DNA of 64,000 nt from Lycium barbarum (GCF_019175385.1 NC_083348.1:15001-79000), one strand, 5' to 3'. Shown: positions 11,131-24,235, numbered from the stretch's first letter. The notes: generated by a model not told the origin, from the sequence alone. Program-made: numbers and translations.

Positions 11131-12212
11131 TTTACTGCTTTTATGCTTATTAACTGTCTCATTGTGATTACGTGTTCTCATCACTCCTAAATACTCGTTT
11201 AAAAGTGGAAAAGAGCTAAAGATTGAGTCTTTATTGCTTAGCTGCATGTCATATTCATACTTATTATAGTATCTCATGTGCATTTTGAGGATAGTTGTGA
11301 AAGGTCCGATGGGAAATGATTCCAACCAGAGTGATGATGGTATTTGTGCCAGATTGGCTATATGATAGGTAATGTGGGCCTAAGGGACAGTATTGTGATT
11401 GGAAGACTAAAAATAGTTGAGATCCGATGTGATCTAGGAGATCTAAGAATGTTGGGTTGGTATATGGACCTCTTGAGTCCTCCATGTGTCACGATTCGTT
11501 AATTAGGAAATGGATACAGGTCATGCATTGCATTACACTTCATATCATTGCATATCATATTATCTCATTGATTACTTGGTTGTGACTTGTTGAGTTGATT
11601 GCCTGATTTACCTCTATTACTTACTTGGAAACTTGACAGACTTATGGATTAGAAGCTTCACTTAGGCTTATGACCTGAGAATATTGTGGACTAATAGCGG
11701 TTAAGTGTAGAAGTGGTAATCATAGGCGAGCCCTTGTCTCCATTTTCGTTAGGGTCGGTCGAAGATGCTGCTGAGTACCCGTTGTGCTTTGTACTCACGC
11801 TACACTTGTTGTACTTTTTTTGGTGTGCAGATTTTTTTACCTAGTATGAGCACCGCTCGAGACTTCGCCAGTCATTGAGAAGGCCATTTTGAGACTTTGG
11901 GGCGAGCTACTAGCAGACTCGTAGCACCGGACTCCCATCTATCGTTATTTCCTATTTTTTCATTTCAGATAGTATTTAAGTACTGTTCAGACTTGTATTC
12001 GTATTTAGCAGTTTTTGTACTAGTGACATTAGATCGGGGATGGTTGTACTTATAAATCTGTACTTTTATGATTATAAGGCTTTAAAGACTATTGACTTGT
12101 ATGTTTATTCTGCACCATTTCTTGCTTTATTTGCTTGAGACTTGGGTTGTGGATGGCTTCCTGACTCGGGAGAGTTAGTGAATTCACAGATATGTAAATT
12201 AGGTTGTGACAT
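11131..12212 (+). mobile_element. LTR of the plus-strand gypsy element, second part
   Basis: Resumes the LTR broken at 8465. Contains AAACTTGACAGACTTATGG and AGAAGCTTCACTTAGGCT, close to the segment at 18710 and 23600 in the LTRs of the element at 16221-24235, so the families are related. The end GGTTGTGACA at 12203-12212 is the LTR terminus. A short minus-strand ORF at 11264-11485 is without support. Confidence 0.6.
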
Positions 12213-13493
12213 GTGTTTTTCTTTAAATTTGAATTGTTAAATATAGTTTTACCTCATACTAGTGTGTTGCTTTTATATTTTATCAGAATTCAAATTCATC
12301 AACTATAAAACAAGAATTAGGCTACTAAATATGATTCTTTTTAAAAGTTTGAGGCCTCTTAGACGGTGGCGTACGCAGGATTTTTCATAAGCAGTGTCGA
12401 CATTTAAAGAAGTGAACAAATTACTGATTAACAAAAGATAATTCAAATCATATTAATAAAACATAACTCACGTAAATTAATACAACTTTCCTAGAAATAT
12501 AAATATCATAGGAGCTGCGTAATGTTTTTTGCAAAGGTAGGGTTTCGAGTTTTTGCTTGAATGTGCCCAAGCCTATTAATTAAATAACAATATTGTTTAG
12601 AAAGTGTCAAAATAGTATGCATGGCTGGCTGGTATGTATATCCATTTTTTACTAGAGAGTTTTAGGATAGACCCTTAAAACATAATTGTTTAGAAGATAA
12701 AGGGAGAGGCGCTGATAGAAACTCAAAAACAGATGACATCCGGTGCTGCGAGGATTCTAACACATGACGCATAGGAGCCACAGGACGCGCTTCGCCATCG
12801 AGCCAAGAAGTTTTATTTGTCAATCGAAATCATTTTAAATTACTCGTACACTATTCTGTTTTAACATATTCTCTCTATATATATAGAACGTAAATTTTCC
12901 CGACCAAGGGGTGTTGGATGACAACCCTTGGTGTAACGTGCGTCCGCCCCAGCTCTTAGAAAGGTTTGGCTTTAGGCCCCTAATATTCTTGAGCCGCCCC
13001 TAATAATGTCCTACCTTGTGTAATTTGTTTAAACTTTAACATGTCCCACAAGAATACTGTGGCTTTAACCTCAAACGTCTTTCATCATTTATTTATTTTC
13101 GTCATAAATCTCCAAAAATCCCAGTGCACCATATAATTTGGAAGCTTTCACCACCTAACTTTTTTTTTCTCTCTGTTGAATCTAACATTTGGATAGTCCG
13201 GAACACAAGTTTGGAGACTTGAGGTACGGGTACAGGTAAACTTATCGTCTTATTGTGTTTGTTGTTGAGGTTTATTGTGTATGGAACTTTGACCAAATTA
13301 GTATTACAATTTTCGATGCTTTTTTATTTGGAACGTTATTTTTTGTGATTTTATGACAGATGAATCTTTAGTTTGAGAAGTCGATTGTCGGAGCGGATTG
13401 GATGGGTGTGGGCTGAACTTTTTACAAATTTAAATGCGTAGTAGTACTAAAGTTGTCCAACTCTCTGAGGAATTGTAAAGATAGATTTAAGTA
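12213..13493. other. non-coding with a SINE-like patch
   Basis: No gene seen. The 64-residue minus ORF at 13102-13296 has no family features. A tRNA-like patch lies at about 12700-12815. Confidence 0.35.
12700..12815 (-). mobile_element. possible SINE, tRNA-like head
   Basis: On the minus strand TGGCTCGATGG fits an A box and GTTAGAATCC is one base from a B box about 35 bases on, followed by a body with CACCGGATGTCATC. This could be a decayed tRNA-derived SINE. Ends and target duplication were not found. Confidence 0.3.
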
Positions 13494-14975
13494 AAACTTA
13501 CACAAATAACTACCTTTTAACAGCTTCTAATAAGTTATAGCTATAAGTTGAAGATTTACAATTCGTAGCTGCTTTTGGCTGTATTTTAGTTGTATCTCGC
13601 GTTTTTGAAATACAGTGAAATACAGCGTGGCTGTTGAATAAAAAAAGGCTATATTTATGGCAACAAAAATCTTTTATTAATGGTTCCATGATTCACGCAA
13701 ACCTCATGAGGTTCCATTACAGCTAACGTCTCTTTATCAAAATCACTCCATTCAAAAGTTTTTTGCTGGTTTTTGTTGTATTCGGTTGTATTTCGCGTTT
13801 TTGAAATACACGAAAATACAAAATTTGGCAGAGTAAAAACAGGTTGTATTTATGGAACATATTCTCTTCTTTCATTTTAAACGGTAAGTCAAATTAAATC
13901 AACCATGTATCACACATAACGGCTGAGTCCCATAACAACCCACGTTTCTCTCTCCAAATTACTCCATTCCAAACTTTTAGAAATACTTCCAAATACAGAA
14001 AAATATACACTGGAATACAATGAAATATGGTTGATTGTTTAAGAAATATAAAACTGTAGTATGCGTATATACAATGGAATACAATGAAATGTATCAGAAA
14101 CTGTTTCGTAAATTATAAATACATTGAAATATACTGAAACAGTACACTGAAATATACAGAAATATACTGAAACAATATATTGAAATATAGCAAAATATAT
14201 TGAAACACCACAACCACAAACCCTACCGAACCACCACAACAATTGGAAAACCCTCCTCCTTCCTCTGCCGCCTTTCTTCGATCCACCACTATCCTCCTCC
14301 ACTCCAAAAACCATATCGAACCGCCACCAAAAACCATTAATACATGAAGCATATGGAGTTCAGATCTGAAGAACTAGAACCTTAAGGTTTTTTTCGAGTT
14401 TGGAGATGAATATGGTAGTAATAGTGGTGGTGGTGGTGGCGGCTCCGGTGAAACCCACTGCTCCCTCTTTTTTAGATCTGAGTGTATTCTCAGATTTGGC
14501 GTCGGTCCACCACCTTCGCTGCCACCTCGTCATCATCAACAACAGGAGCAATGGCAGCGGCATTGACGGCTTTAGCAGCCACCGGAGTTAAGTCATGGTT
14601 GTTATTCGACTAGGAAGCAGCAACAACTTGTGCAACAATGATGTTGCTATAGTTTCTATGAGCTTTAACGCTCAGTTGCCTCACGAAGTTTGGTTGAAGG
14701 AGAAGAGAGGACGGAGATAGAGAAAGGGAGGGAGAGAGGCAGCAGTGAGGGGAAGGGGAGAGAGGAGAGAGAATTTTTTTTAGGGTTTGGAGAAGATGAT
14801 AAATCTTAAATGTGTAGTGAGGGAGAACAGAGAGGTACATGTATTTCAAAAGTTATTGGACCAGTTATGAAATGTAATTTTGGAAAATAAAGCTACAAAA
14901 ATTAAATAAAATTTAATGGCCAGCTGCAAGATGATAAATTTTACTTTCCAACATATCACGTTTGTATAAGTTTTT
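13494..14975. mobile_element. possible terminal-inverted-repeat element with captured-looking GC-rich core
   Basis: The left edge has AAAACTTACACAAA and the right edge, reverse-complemented, AAAACTTATACAAA. Inside, phrases such as TGAAATACA and GTATTTCGCGTTTTTGAAATACA recur many times between 13580 and 14200. A distinctly GC-richer core (14230-14600) with CCACCACTATCCTCCTCC follows, then a purine-rich stretch 14690-14775. The core has ORFs on both strands (such as 14400-14591 with a Val run from GTGGTGGTGG repeats) but none is credible as a protein. A Mutator-like element carrying a gene fragment is possible. No clear target duplication. Confidence 0.35.
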
Positions 14976-15234
14976 TCACTTCAAATTACTATCTAATCCA
15001 CTATGCCTTCTTTATTTTACGTGGTAGGCTAGCTCTATTAAGTCGTTAGCAACTTTTGGTCTTTGGAAGCTAACACTTTAAGTCAGTTTCAATAAATTTT
15101 ACTTTTTGCAATCAAACCTACCTAGCTTGAAAATTACATAGTGGAAAAGTAGTAGCTCATAAGTTGGCGTAAGGCTATTTGATATTACTGAATTATACAT
15201 CTTGTCATTTGCACGATTTCCCTTATTCGGAGGT

Positions 15235-15664
15235 GGTCTTTAACTTTTTCCCCTCAAATTGTTGGTCTTTCATTTTTGCCCTCCGCCTAAAAACTCATGG
15301 GTTTCGGGTTCGAACCCTCGCTCAGTCAATTTTTTTTTTAAAAAAATATTGCAAGACAGAGTTTCGATTCGCAAGACAGAATTTTCTTGCAAGCCTCTAC
15401 CTTAATGCAGGCAAAACTTCACCTCAAGGCAGGCAAAACTCTACCTTAAGACAGAGTTTGCCTTAAGGTAGCAAACAACCTTGAGGCAGAGTTTGCTATC
15501 TACCTTATAAGGCAGAGTTTGCTACTATAAGGTAGAGTTTGAATCTAAAACTCTACTTTGCGAATCCAAAACTCTGTCTTGTGATTTTTTTTTAATTTTT
15601 TACTGAGCGAGGGTTCGAACCTGAAACCCATAGGTTTTAAGGATTATGGAAAAAATTAAAGACC
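15235..15664. mobile_element. foldback MITE
   Basis: Begins GGTCTTTAACTTTTTCC and ends GGAAAAAATTAAAGACC. The arms (about 15235-15390 and 15535-15664) match as imperfect reverse complements over 130 bases or more, including ATGGGTTTCGGGTTCGAACC, CTCGCTCAGT, an A/T run and GCAAGACAGAGTTT. The middle consists of repeated AAGGCAGAGTTTGC-type phrases in both orientations. No coding capacity. Both arms contain GGTTCGAACC, which also looks like a Pol III B box. The small ORF at 15179-15466 runs through the left arm and is not a gene. Confidence 0.75.
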
Positions 15665-16215
15665 ATTGCTTTGAAAGGAAATCTAAGCAAAAAATTTTAT
15701 ATTATCATTCTTTAAACTCTTCTATATTTCAAGCCTTTACATGCATTAACTGACGTTGTCGGTGGAGAAATAAGGGGGAGTTGGCTAGAAGGCCACTTTG
15801 GAAACTTATTTAGGAAACAAGCCACATGTTTCAAAAAATTAGGGGCAGGGCAGGGCCACCATTTATTACGTCAACACTGATAGCCCAACAAGTTGTTAAC
15901 TCGAGCCCAAAAGTTTTCAAAAATACATTTTGGCCCCCAACCCCTAACATTTTATTTCCTTGCAAAAGCTCCCAATTTTAGATCCCATTTTCGGCAAAAA
16001 TTTTGGAGTTTCGTCGGAAAATCAGCCCCCACTAACAGAAAGCTTGTTTATTTCAACCATTGTAACTAAAATCTCGTAGAAATCATTGAAAAAGGTCTTT
16101 CCCATTATTGTAAAAGATCACTTTTCTGGCCTCATTCCGACATTGGAGTCCGTCTTGGGAATACAAATTCTCTTGTGGAGTCAATTCTCCATTCTCGTAA
16201 CTAGTAACAGCTTTA
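15665..16215. other. non-coding flank, probably old 5' part of the MULE
   Basis: No ORF with support. Because the retrotransposon at 16221-24235 is bordered by similar pentamers, this DNA was once joined directly to the MULE sequence at 24241 onward, so some of it may be the MULE 5' region. No terminal inverted repeat could be verified. Confidence 0.35.
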
Positions 16216-16220
16216 TCCCT

Positions 16221-19200
16221 TGTAACAACTCATTTGGTCGTTATAGTGTTTTGACCCATTTAATCTTGTTGACCCTTTCTCCGAGTCCCGTTAGTATGAT
16301 CTAAGACTTAACGAAGTCATTGGGTTTGTTCTCGTAAGGTTCGAGTGTAAATTGAGTCATTGATGGAGAAACTAGTTAAGTTAGTGAGTTAGAGTTAACC
16401 ACAGTTTCAGTTAGAATGACCCCGTTTCAATATTTTGGAAGTTCAACATGTTAATATGATGATTTTGAACTTATCCACAAGTTTTGGTGAGGTTCCGAAG
16501 AGTTTCAGATGGGTTTGGGTTTTGTCGCACTGGTATTCGATGTTTTAGCCGTAGGTCTGTGGATAGAAACGGCTCCAGATTTATCAAACAACTTTTTTTG
16601 AAGTGAGATTTGAACCATTACATCCATATCGAAATTACGAAGCCACAACAAAAAGAATCATCGCGTTTGGCCTCCGCATGAGGGAGCTATGCCCGTTTTT
16701 GTTTGGGTTGTTCCAACTGGCCGCTGGCAGCGACCAAAGGGCCTCCATAAGGGTACCGCTACAGTGACCAATTGGCCGCTGCAGCGACCAACGGGGGGCA
16801 AAAATCCTGATTTTAATGCCTCTAACTCCTAACCATTATCCCTAACACCCCAAAAAAGTCAGTTTTCAAGAGAGAAAGAGGCAAAATTCATTCCATTCTT
16901 TGGTGAAAGCATCTTGGAGGGTAAGTCCCCATCTTTATTTGTTCATTTCCCTTTTTTCTTCAAGTTCCATGATTATTTCAAGAGGTCCATCAATGGTCGG
17001 TGAAAATCCTAGAACCCTAGAATTATTAAACCCTTAAATAATCGGTGGGCTGTTGATTTTGTTGTTGATTAATCATCTAAGAGTATAGATTATCACTTTC
17101 TAGGAAGGGAATTTGATTTCTTATGGTTGAATTTGCATGTTGAGACTTAGGGTTCTAATAAAAATGGAAATTTTGTCCTAAAATCTATTTTAAAGGGTAA
17201 AATTGATTAGAAACCCATGAATTGAAGGTTAATGATTGTAGAGATAGAAGTTATGATAAATTCACCATTAAAGGATGGTTTCATCTATTGAAGAGGGTAG
17301 AAGTAAGTAGGTCTTCTTTCCCAAATTGTTGTTCTTGTTTAAATACATGGATTGTTGCTTACATAACGTCATATTGTTAGACTTTGACCATTATGAGGCG
17401 TTTCAAAAATAGAAGACTCGTGTGGAGTAATTTGTGGCTCATGTTCTGCATTCCAAGTAGGTTACGGCTTACTTTAGTTAGACTTTGATTAGCGAAACGT
17501 ATGTATTGTGTAGAATTGATTGGAGAAAGCATGATTAGGTCTTTGAACATGGTATTTTGGTTGGATATTAGCTAGGTTGGTATGACTTTTGATTTTGTGG
17601 GCTCGTTGCCATTACTTTATGCTCTAAAATTTGAGGTGTAGTTGTATTCATACTGTGGCGATTTGGGATGGAATTCTATTAGGTTGATTGTTGTTGATGG
17701 TGGCTTGTTGTCCCGTTATTATGATTAGACTTATTACCTCAATTATCGTGTTGTACTCAATTCTCTCTTATTGTGCCACATATCATTGGAGAAAGGAAGG
17801 AATACTGAGTTTAGACCTGAATTGTGATTTATATATTTATGATAATACGTAGATGAACACTTGATGTATGATTTACTGTTGATGATAATATATAGACAAG
17901 TGGAGCTTCTTGGTGATACAAGACTTAGTTGTGTGGCGTACTTGCTACATGTGAAAGTGAAGAGGGACATAGACAATTATCTTGGTTGAGATGATTGTAT
18001 GATTCATTTCATGGATGAGTTGATCCAAGTCTTGATATGACTTGTGTCTTTGTGACTTGTACCTTCACTATTGTTTTATTGGTTTGCATTGATTTACCAC
18101 GTTTACACTCATTTGTGCATTTATACACTCATACATGGTGGAAATGGCTCACAAAAGATTCATGAAAGACTTGTGGCATGATGCCTTGTGTTTGACATTG
18201 GTATTGCTAATTGTTCATAGTCTATGCATACTAATAAACTGGAATACGTGGAGACATACATTGTGATGTGAAATTAGTGAAGAAGTTAATATAATCTTGT
18301 TGTTGAACCTGTGATACTATTTGATACTAGTTGTAAGCTCGTGGTCCGAGGTTAATTTTGAAAATGAGAGTTACATTGATATGGCCCGCGTCCGAGGTTC
18401 GTTCTGGAGCAGAGGTTTATGCTGGGGTCCGAGGAGTGAATCCAGAACGAGTGGTACATGGACATCAGTTAGCATGTGTGTACATACGAGTGATTGGACA
18501 GTGCATAGCATTGCACATCATCATATTTTGCATTGCACATCATTACATTTTATTCAACATTATTATATGCTCGTTTTGGTTCTGGTTTTGATATGGATGT
18601 TAAATGCGTATTGTGATATAAATATGACCATTGACTGAGTTAAATTGTGGATTAGTGACTCTACCTAGGGATGGAACTTGGACTTATGATTATCAGGTGA
18701 GATTAATAAAACTTGACAGACTTGTGGTTTAGAAGGTCCATCTTAGGCTGTGACTCTGTTATGGGATATTCTGTGACTTGGACTTGAGTATTAAGTGCCT
18801 ATCTATTTATCTTGTTGATTTTATGCTTATATACGTGAACTAATCTTAGTCGGCCTATGATGCTTACCGGTACATAGTATTTGTACTGATACTACCTCGC
18901 TGCACCCTTTTTTAGTGCAGATTATGTTTTAGAGGTTTCATCTATACTACATCTCTAGCTTGAAGCTAGTTAGCTTGATCGGATCTGAGGGTGAGCTTCT
19001 GCCCATACTATGCCACCTGAAGATCTTTCTTTCCATATGTCTACTTTCATTCCAGGCATTTTTTGTATTATATTTGAGATATACTTCATTCTTTAGACAT
19101 TGTTGGTTAGAGTCCTTATACGATAACTTTCAGATTTTGGGGGTGTAATATTTAGACTTCCTCACTTATATTATCTATTAATTATGAATTGTTTTATTTA

Positions 19201-19345
19201 TTCATTCATTCACTTACCTATTGACTGTTAATAAATGATAAAAGAAGTTCGAATTGGCTAATGATTAATGAGTTAACGGGCAAGGGTTCGCCTACTAGTG
19301 ATAATAAGGTAGGTGCCTGTACGATCGATAATTAGGGTCGTGACA
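16221..19345 (+). mobile_element. 5' LTR of a non-autonomous gypsy-type element
   Basis: Starts TGTAACAACTC and ends GGGTCGTGACA. It aligns along its whole length with the LTR at 21327-24235. Compared with that copy it has an extra segment at about 17665-17880 and lacks a short piece present at about 23315-23360. The flank TCCCT (16216-16220) and TCTCT (24236-24240) is a 5-bp target duplication with one change. Contains phrases related to the LTR at 7231-12212. Confidence 0.8.
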
Positions 19346-19347
19346 GT

Positions 19348-19359
19348 TGGTATCAGAGC
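19348..19359 (+). promoter_or_regulatory. primer binding site, tRNA-iMet type
   Basis: TGGTATCAGAGC lies two bases after the LTR end. This is complementary to the 3' end of plant initiator tRNA-Met and is the usual PBS of plant gypsy elements. Confidence 0.9.
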
Positions 19360-21326
19360 TTAGGTTCGTGAATCTCATTGTACAAGGATGTGTCTAATAG
19401 AGTCTTGCGGATCTGTACGAAGAGCTTCGTACCTATCTATGACAGGCTATGGGAACATTTACGAAACTTTCATTTCTTTCATTCTTTCGTGCTACTTCAT
19501 TCAAATTGGCATCTAGTCGATTCCAATTAGTATATGCACTTCCTTGTCTTGTTCTTCCACGAATAGTGGAAACTCGTCCCCTAAACTCTTATGCAAGTGG
19601 TTTGCAATTATTGTTTGGTTGTATTGAGTTCATTGGGTGGTGACGCAGGAATTTAAACCTCCATTGGGGATTCCGAGGCCACGGGTGAGTTCGTGTGGTG
19701 TTTTTATGTCTTTGCACATGTTTATTTGTGTTTGTGAGGCCTCAGATGAAATGTTGGGTGGTAGAGTGAAAAATTGTGAACTTACTGACTCTGTGGTACC
19801 ACTGCGGCGGGCGGCACTGCTATTGCGATGAGACCCTCACTACAAGCGGTTAGTCATTGTTCATTGTGTCCGCTGTGGCAGGCAATGGCCCGCTATGGCG
19901 ATGTCGCTATAGCGGGATATCGCTCACCATAGCGGAGGTCAAATTCTTTGTGGTCCGCTATAGCTGGCACTTGATCGCTATAGCGAGACCGCTGCAGCGG
20001 TGATTGGACCGCCGCAACGGTTGATGGGAAACAGTAAGCCGTGTTTTTAACTTGAATTTTTTTCTTCTGGGGGTGAGTTCCCTTGCCTTATCTTATGATT
20101 ATCTATCATCTTAGGCTTGAATTAATGGTGCAAATGTATGGGGACTAGTTGAAAAAGATGAGTTTCTACCTTAGAATTGAGAATTGAATAATAGGCTTTA
20201 AGTATTAGTTTAATTGGTGAGTATTGCCTATAGTAAGATGGGATTTCATGAGGTAGTAAATCATAAGCTTGAATCTCTAATCTAGACTAAGATTGATTAA
20301 GGATAAAAAAGGGGGATCGTTCAAAACAAGAGCTAATAATTTGAGACTTATATTGAGGTTGTACAATGTGAAGTCGACTCAAGGGTTATGTATGAATTGG
20401 TAAGTTATAGTATGTCCTTGGCTATAGGGGACATTGGTTGGATAACAAAAACGAAGACTCTAGTGGTTATTTTGTTACTTATGGCTGGTGAGAGATGATA
20501 TTATTTATTATATTATATTTTTGTAATTACCTATGAGGTTATTGAGCTTACTTATATCTTGTTGGTTGGTGTTCCCGAGTTGTACGACATCTTGCTAAGG
20601 TAAGGCTTATTTTCATGATCTCCGTGTTAAATTCCGTCATATTAAAGTTATAGTGATCTTAGTTAAATTAGTTGTCTATATCAAAAAAGAGTTAAGTATG
20701 AACTTAGTGAAGCAGGTGTATGAGTCCTAGTTTGTTGAGATAGCTATGAGCAATAAGTAATAAATTGATGGTAGTTGAGATTTGTCTAAGAGTTGATATA
20801 TTGTTGTGACTTTTTGATAATTAGTAAATTTGTCATAATGTGAGAAATATAAGGATGTTAAATAGTTTCGATTGGACGAGATGTTATGAAGAGTGTCCTA
20901 ATAAAATATTCTCGAGGAAAAAGGGTAAATGAGTTAGTGGAATAGACAAAGCGTGTCGAGTTATGAAATCGTAGTATACTGATCGAAGAAAGATTTGTTG
21001 TTTGCGTTGGTGATCATAAGGGTCTAGAGAAGTTGTAATCGTTAGAAGTATAAATTAGGATTAGTATGATCAGACTCTGATATATTAGATGACGCCTATG
21101 TGTTGTAGCAATTCCTGTGGTAGGTTCGAGTACAAAAATAAGGAAATTGGGTCTTTGAGCTAAAGTTAGAAAATGTTTTGGCCGATACGATGAGTGAATA
21201 GTAGTTAGGGAGCACTTGGTGCCATGGAGGTTTTCGTGTGGTTATGATGCATATCCTTGGGTTTTTGGCAACCTTTATGCGCCTCTTCTTCGTTCGAGGA
21301 CAAACGATGGGTAAATTGGTATCTGA
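19360..21326 (+). mobile_element. non-coding interior of the element
   Basis: Only about 2 kb, without any gag or pol domain in any frame. The small ORFs at 19449-19643, 19637-19831 and on the minus strand near 21100-21400 have no family features. Around 19800-20030 there is a cluster of CGCTATAGCG-type palindromes like those found in LTR leaders, so part of the interior may be foreign LTR. Just before the second LTR stands CGTTCGAGGACAAACGATGG, the decayed form of the CGAGGACGAA box that precedes the polypurine tract in the other elements. The element must have depended on enzymes from relatives. Confidence 0.6.
19800..20030 (+). repeat. cluster of CGCTATAGCG palindromes
   Basis: GCTATAGCGGG, CGCTATAGCGAG, CCGCTATAGC, GCTGCAGCGG and related phrases recur at least eight times in 230 bases, many of them self-complementary. 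Related forms (CCGCTGCAGCGACC) occur in the LTRs near 16760 and 21865. Confidence 0.7.
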
Positions 21327-24235
21327 TGTAACGATCCATTTGGTCGTTATAGTGTTTTGACCCATTTAACCTTGTTGACCCTTTCCCGAGTCCCGTTAGC
21401 ATGATCTAAGACTTAATGAAGTCATTGGGTTGGTTCCCATAAGGTTCGAGTGTGAATTGAGTCATTGGTGGAGAAGCTAGTTAAGTTAGCGAGTTAGAGT
21501 TGACCATGGTCAACTTCGGGTTAGAATGACCAAGCATGTTAACATGATGATTTTGGACTTGTCCACAAGTTTTAATGAGGTTCTGAAGAGTTTCAGATGG
21601 GTTTGGGTTTTGTTGCTCTCGTATTCGATGTTTTTGCCGTAGGTCTGTGGATAGGAACGGCTCCAGATTGATCAAACGACCTTTGTTTTGAGTGAGGTTT
21701 GAACCATTAGATCCATATCAAAATTATGAAGCCATAGCAAAAAAAAATCATCGCGTTTGGTCTACGCATGAGGGAGTTGTGCCCGTTTTTGTTTGGGTTG
21801 TTCAAACTGGCCGCTGGCAGCAGCCAAAAGGCCGCCATAAGGGTACCGCTACAGCGACCAACTGGCTGCTGCAGCGACCGACGGGGGGCACAAAGCCCTA
21901 TTTTAATGCCTCAACTCCTAACCATTATCCCTAAGATCCAAAGTCAGTTTTCAAGAGACAAAAGAGGCAAAATTCATTCCATTCTTTGGTGAAAGCATCT
22001 TGGAGGGTAAGTCCCCATCTTTATTTGTTCCTTTCCTTTTCTTCTTCAAGTTCCATGATTATTTTAAGAGGTCATCAATGGTGGGTGAAAATCCTAGAAC
22101 CTTAGAATTAGTAAACCCTTAAATAATTGGTGGGTTGTTGATTAATCATCTCAGAGTATAGAATATCACTTTCTAGGAAGGGAATTTGGTTTCTTATGGT
22201 TGAATTTGCACGTTGAGACTTAGTGTTCTAATAAAAATGAAAACTTTGTCCTAAAATCTGTTTTAAAGGGTAAAATTGATTAGAAACCCATGAATTGAAG
22301 GTTAATGATTGTAGAGATAGAAGTTATGATAAATTCACCATTAAAGGATGGTTTCATCCATTGAAGAGAGTAGAAGTAAGTGGGTCTTCTTTCCTAAATT
22401 GTTGTTCTTGCTTAAATACATGGTTTGTTGCTTACTTAGCATCATATTGTTAGAATTTGACCGTTATAAGGCGCTTCGAAAATAGAAGACTCGTGTGGAG
22501 TAGTTCGTGGCTCCTGTTCTACATTCCAAGGGGGTTATGGCTTACTTTAGTTAGACTTTGATTAGCGAAATGTATGTACTGCGTAGAATTGATGGGAGAA
22601 AGCATGATTAGGTCTTCGAATATGGTGTTTTGGTTGGATATTAGCTAGGTTGTCATGACTTCTGATCTTGTGGGCTCATCGCTATTACTTTATGTACTGA
22701 AATATAAGGTGTAGTTGTATTCATAAAGTTGATGATAATATATAGAAAAGTGGAGCTTTTTAGTGATACAAGACTTAATTGTGAGACGTACTTGCTCCAT
22801 GTGGAAGTAAAGAGAGACATAGATTATTATGTTGGTTGAGACAGTTGCATGACTCATTTCATGGTTAAGTTGATCCAAGTCTTGGTATGACTTGTACCTT
22901 CGTGACTTGTACCTTCACTGTTGCTTTATTGGTTTGCATTAATTTACCACGTTTACACTCATTTATGCATTCATACACTCATACATGGTGGAAATAGTTC
23001 GCAAACGATTCATGAAAGACTTTTGGCATGATACCTTGTGTTTGACATTGATATTGCTAATTGTTCATAGTTCATGCATACTAATGAACTGGAATACGTG
23101 GAGATAAACATTGCGATGTGAAATTAGTGAAGAAGTTAATATAATCTTCTTGTTGAATCTGTGATACTATTTGATGCTAGTTGTGAGCTCGTGGTCCAAG
23201 GTTAGTTCCGAAAACAAGAGTTACATTGATATGGCCTGCGTCTGAGGTTCGTTTCAGAGCGGAGGTTTATGCTCGAGTCCGAGGAGTAAGTCCGGAACGA
23301 ATGGTACATGGACACCATGGGTCCCCTGCAGGTGATGACTGCTGAGCAATGACATCAGTTAGTATGTGTGTACAGTACGAGTGATTGGCCAGTGCATAGC
23401 ATTGCACATCATCATATTTTGCATTGCACATCATTACATTTTATTCAACATTACTATATGCTCGTTTATTTCTGATTTTGATATGGATGTTAAATGCGTA
23501 TTGTGATATAAATATGACCGTTGACTGAGTCAAATTGTGGATTAGTGACTCTACCTGGGGACGGAACTTGGACTTGTGATTATCAGGTGAGATTATTGAA
23601 ACTTGACGGACTTGTGGTTTAGAAGCTCTGTCTTAGGCTGTGACTCTGTTATGGGATATTTTTTGACTTGGATTTGAGTATTAAGTGCCTATTTGTTTAT
23701 CTTGTTGATTTTGTGCTTATATACGTGAATTAATTTTAGTCGGCCTATGATTCTTACCGGTGCATAGTGTTTGTACTGATACTACCTTGCTGCACCCTTT
23801 TTGAGTGCAGATTGTGTTTCAGAGATTTCATCCAGACTACATCTCTAGCTTGAAGCTAGTTAGCTTGATCGGATCCGAGAGTGAGCTTCTACCCATGCCA
23901 TGCCACTTGAAGATCTCTCTTTCCATATGTCTATTTTCATTCCAAACATTTTTTCTATTAAATTTTAGATATACTTCATTCTTTAGACATGGTTGGTTAG
24001 AGTCCTTATACGATCACTTTCAGATTTTAGGGGTGTAATAGTTAGACTTCTGCACTTATATTATCTATTAATTATGAATTGTTTTATTTATTCATTCATT
24101 CACTTATCTATTGACTGTTAATAAATGATAAAATAAGTTGGAATTTGCTAATGATTAATGGGTTAACGGGTAAGGGTTCGCCTACTAGTGATAATAAGGT
24201 AAGTGCCCGCATGATCGGTAATTTGGATCGTGACA
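21327..24235 (+). mobile_element. 3' LTR of the non-autonomous gypsy-type element
   Basis: Starts TGTAACGATCC and ends GGATCGTGACA. Matches the 5' LTR over its length with scattered substitutions and a few indels, showing that the insertion is not recent. Small ORFs at 21692-21992 and 23805-24038 are in equivalent positions to ones in the other LTR (18960-19148) and have no protein support. Immediately followed by MULE sequence. Confidence 0.8.

Noticed and set aside
14039..14591. Overlapping ORFs with Val, Thr or Leu runs
   Set aside because: Low-complexity GGT/ACC repeats are open in several frames at once. No domain and no consistent codon pattern.
15290..15330. tRNA T-arm (GGGTTCGAACCC)
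   Set aside because: The phrase is repeated in inverse in the other arm of a MITE, and there is no tRNA fold around it.
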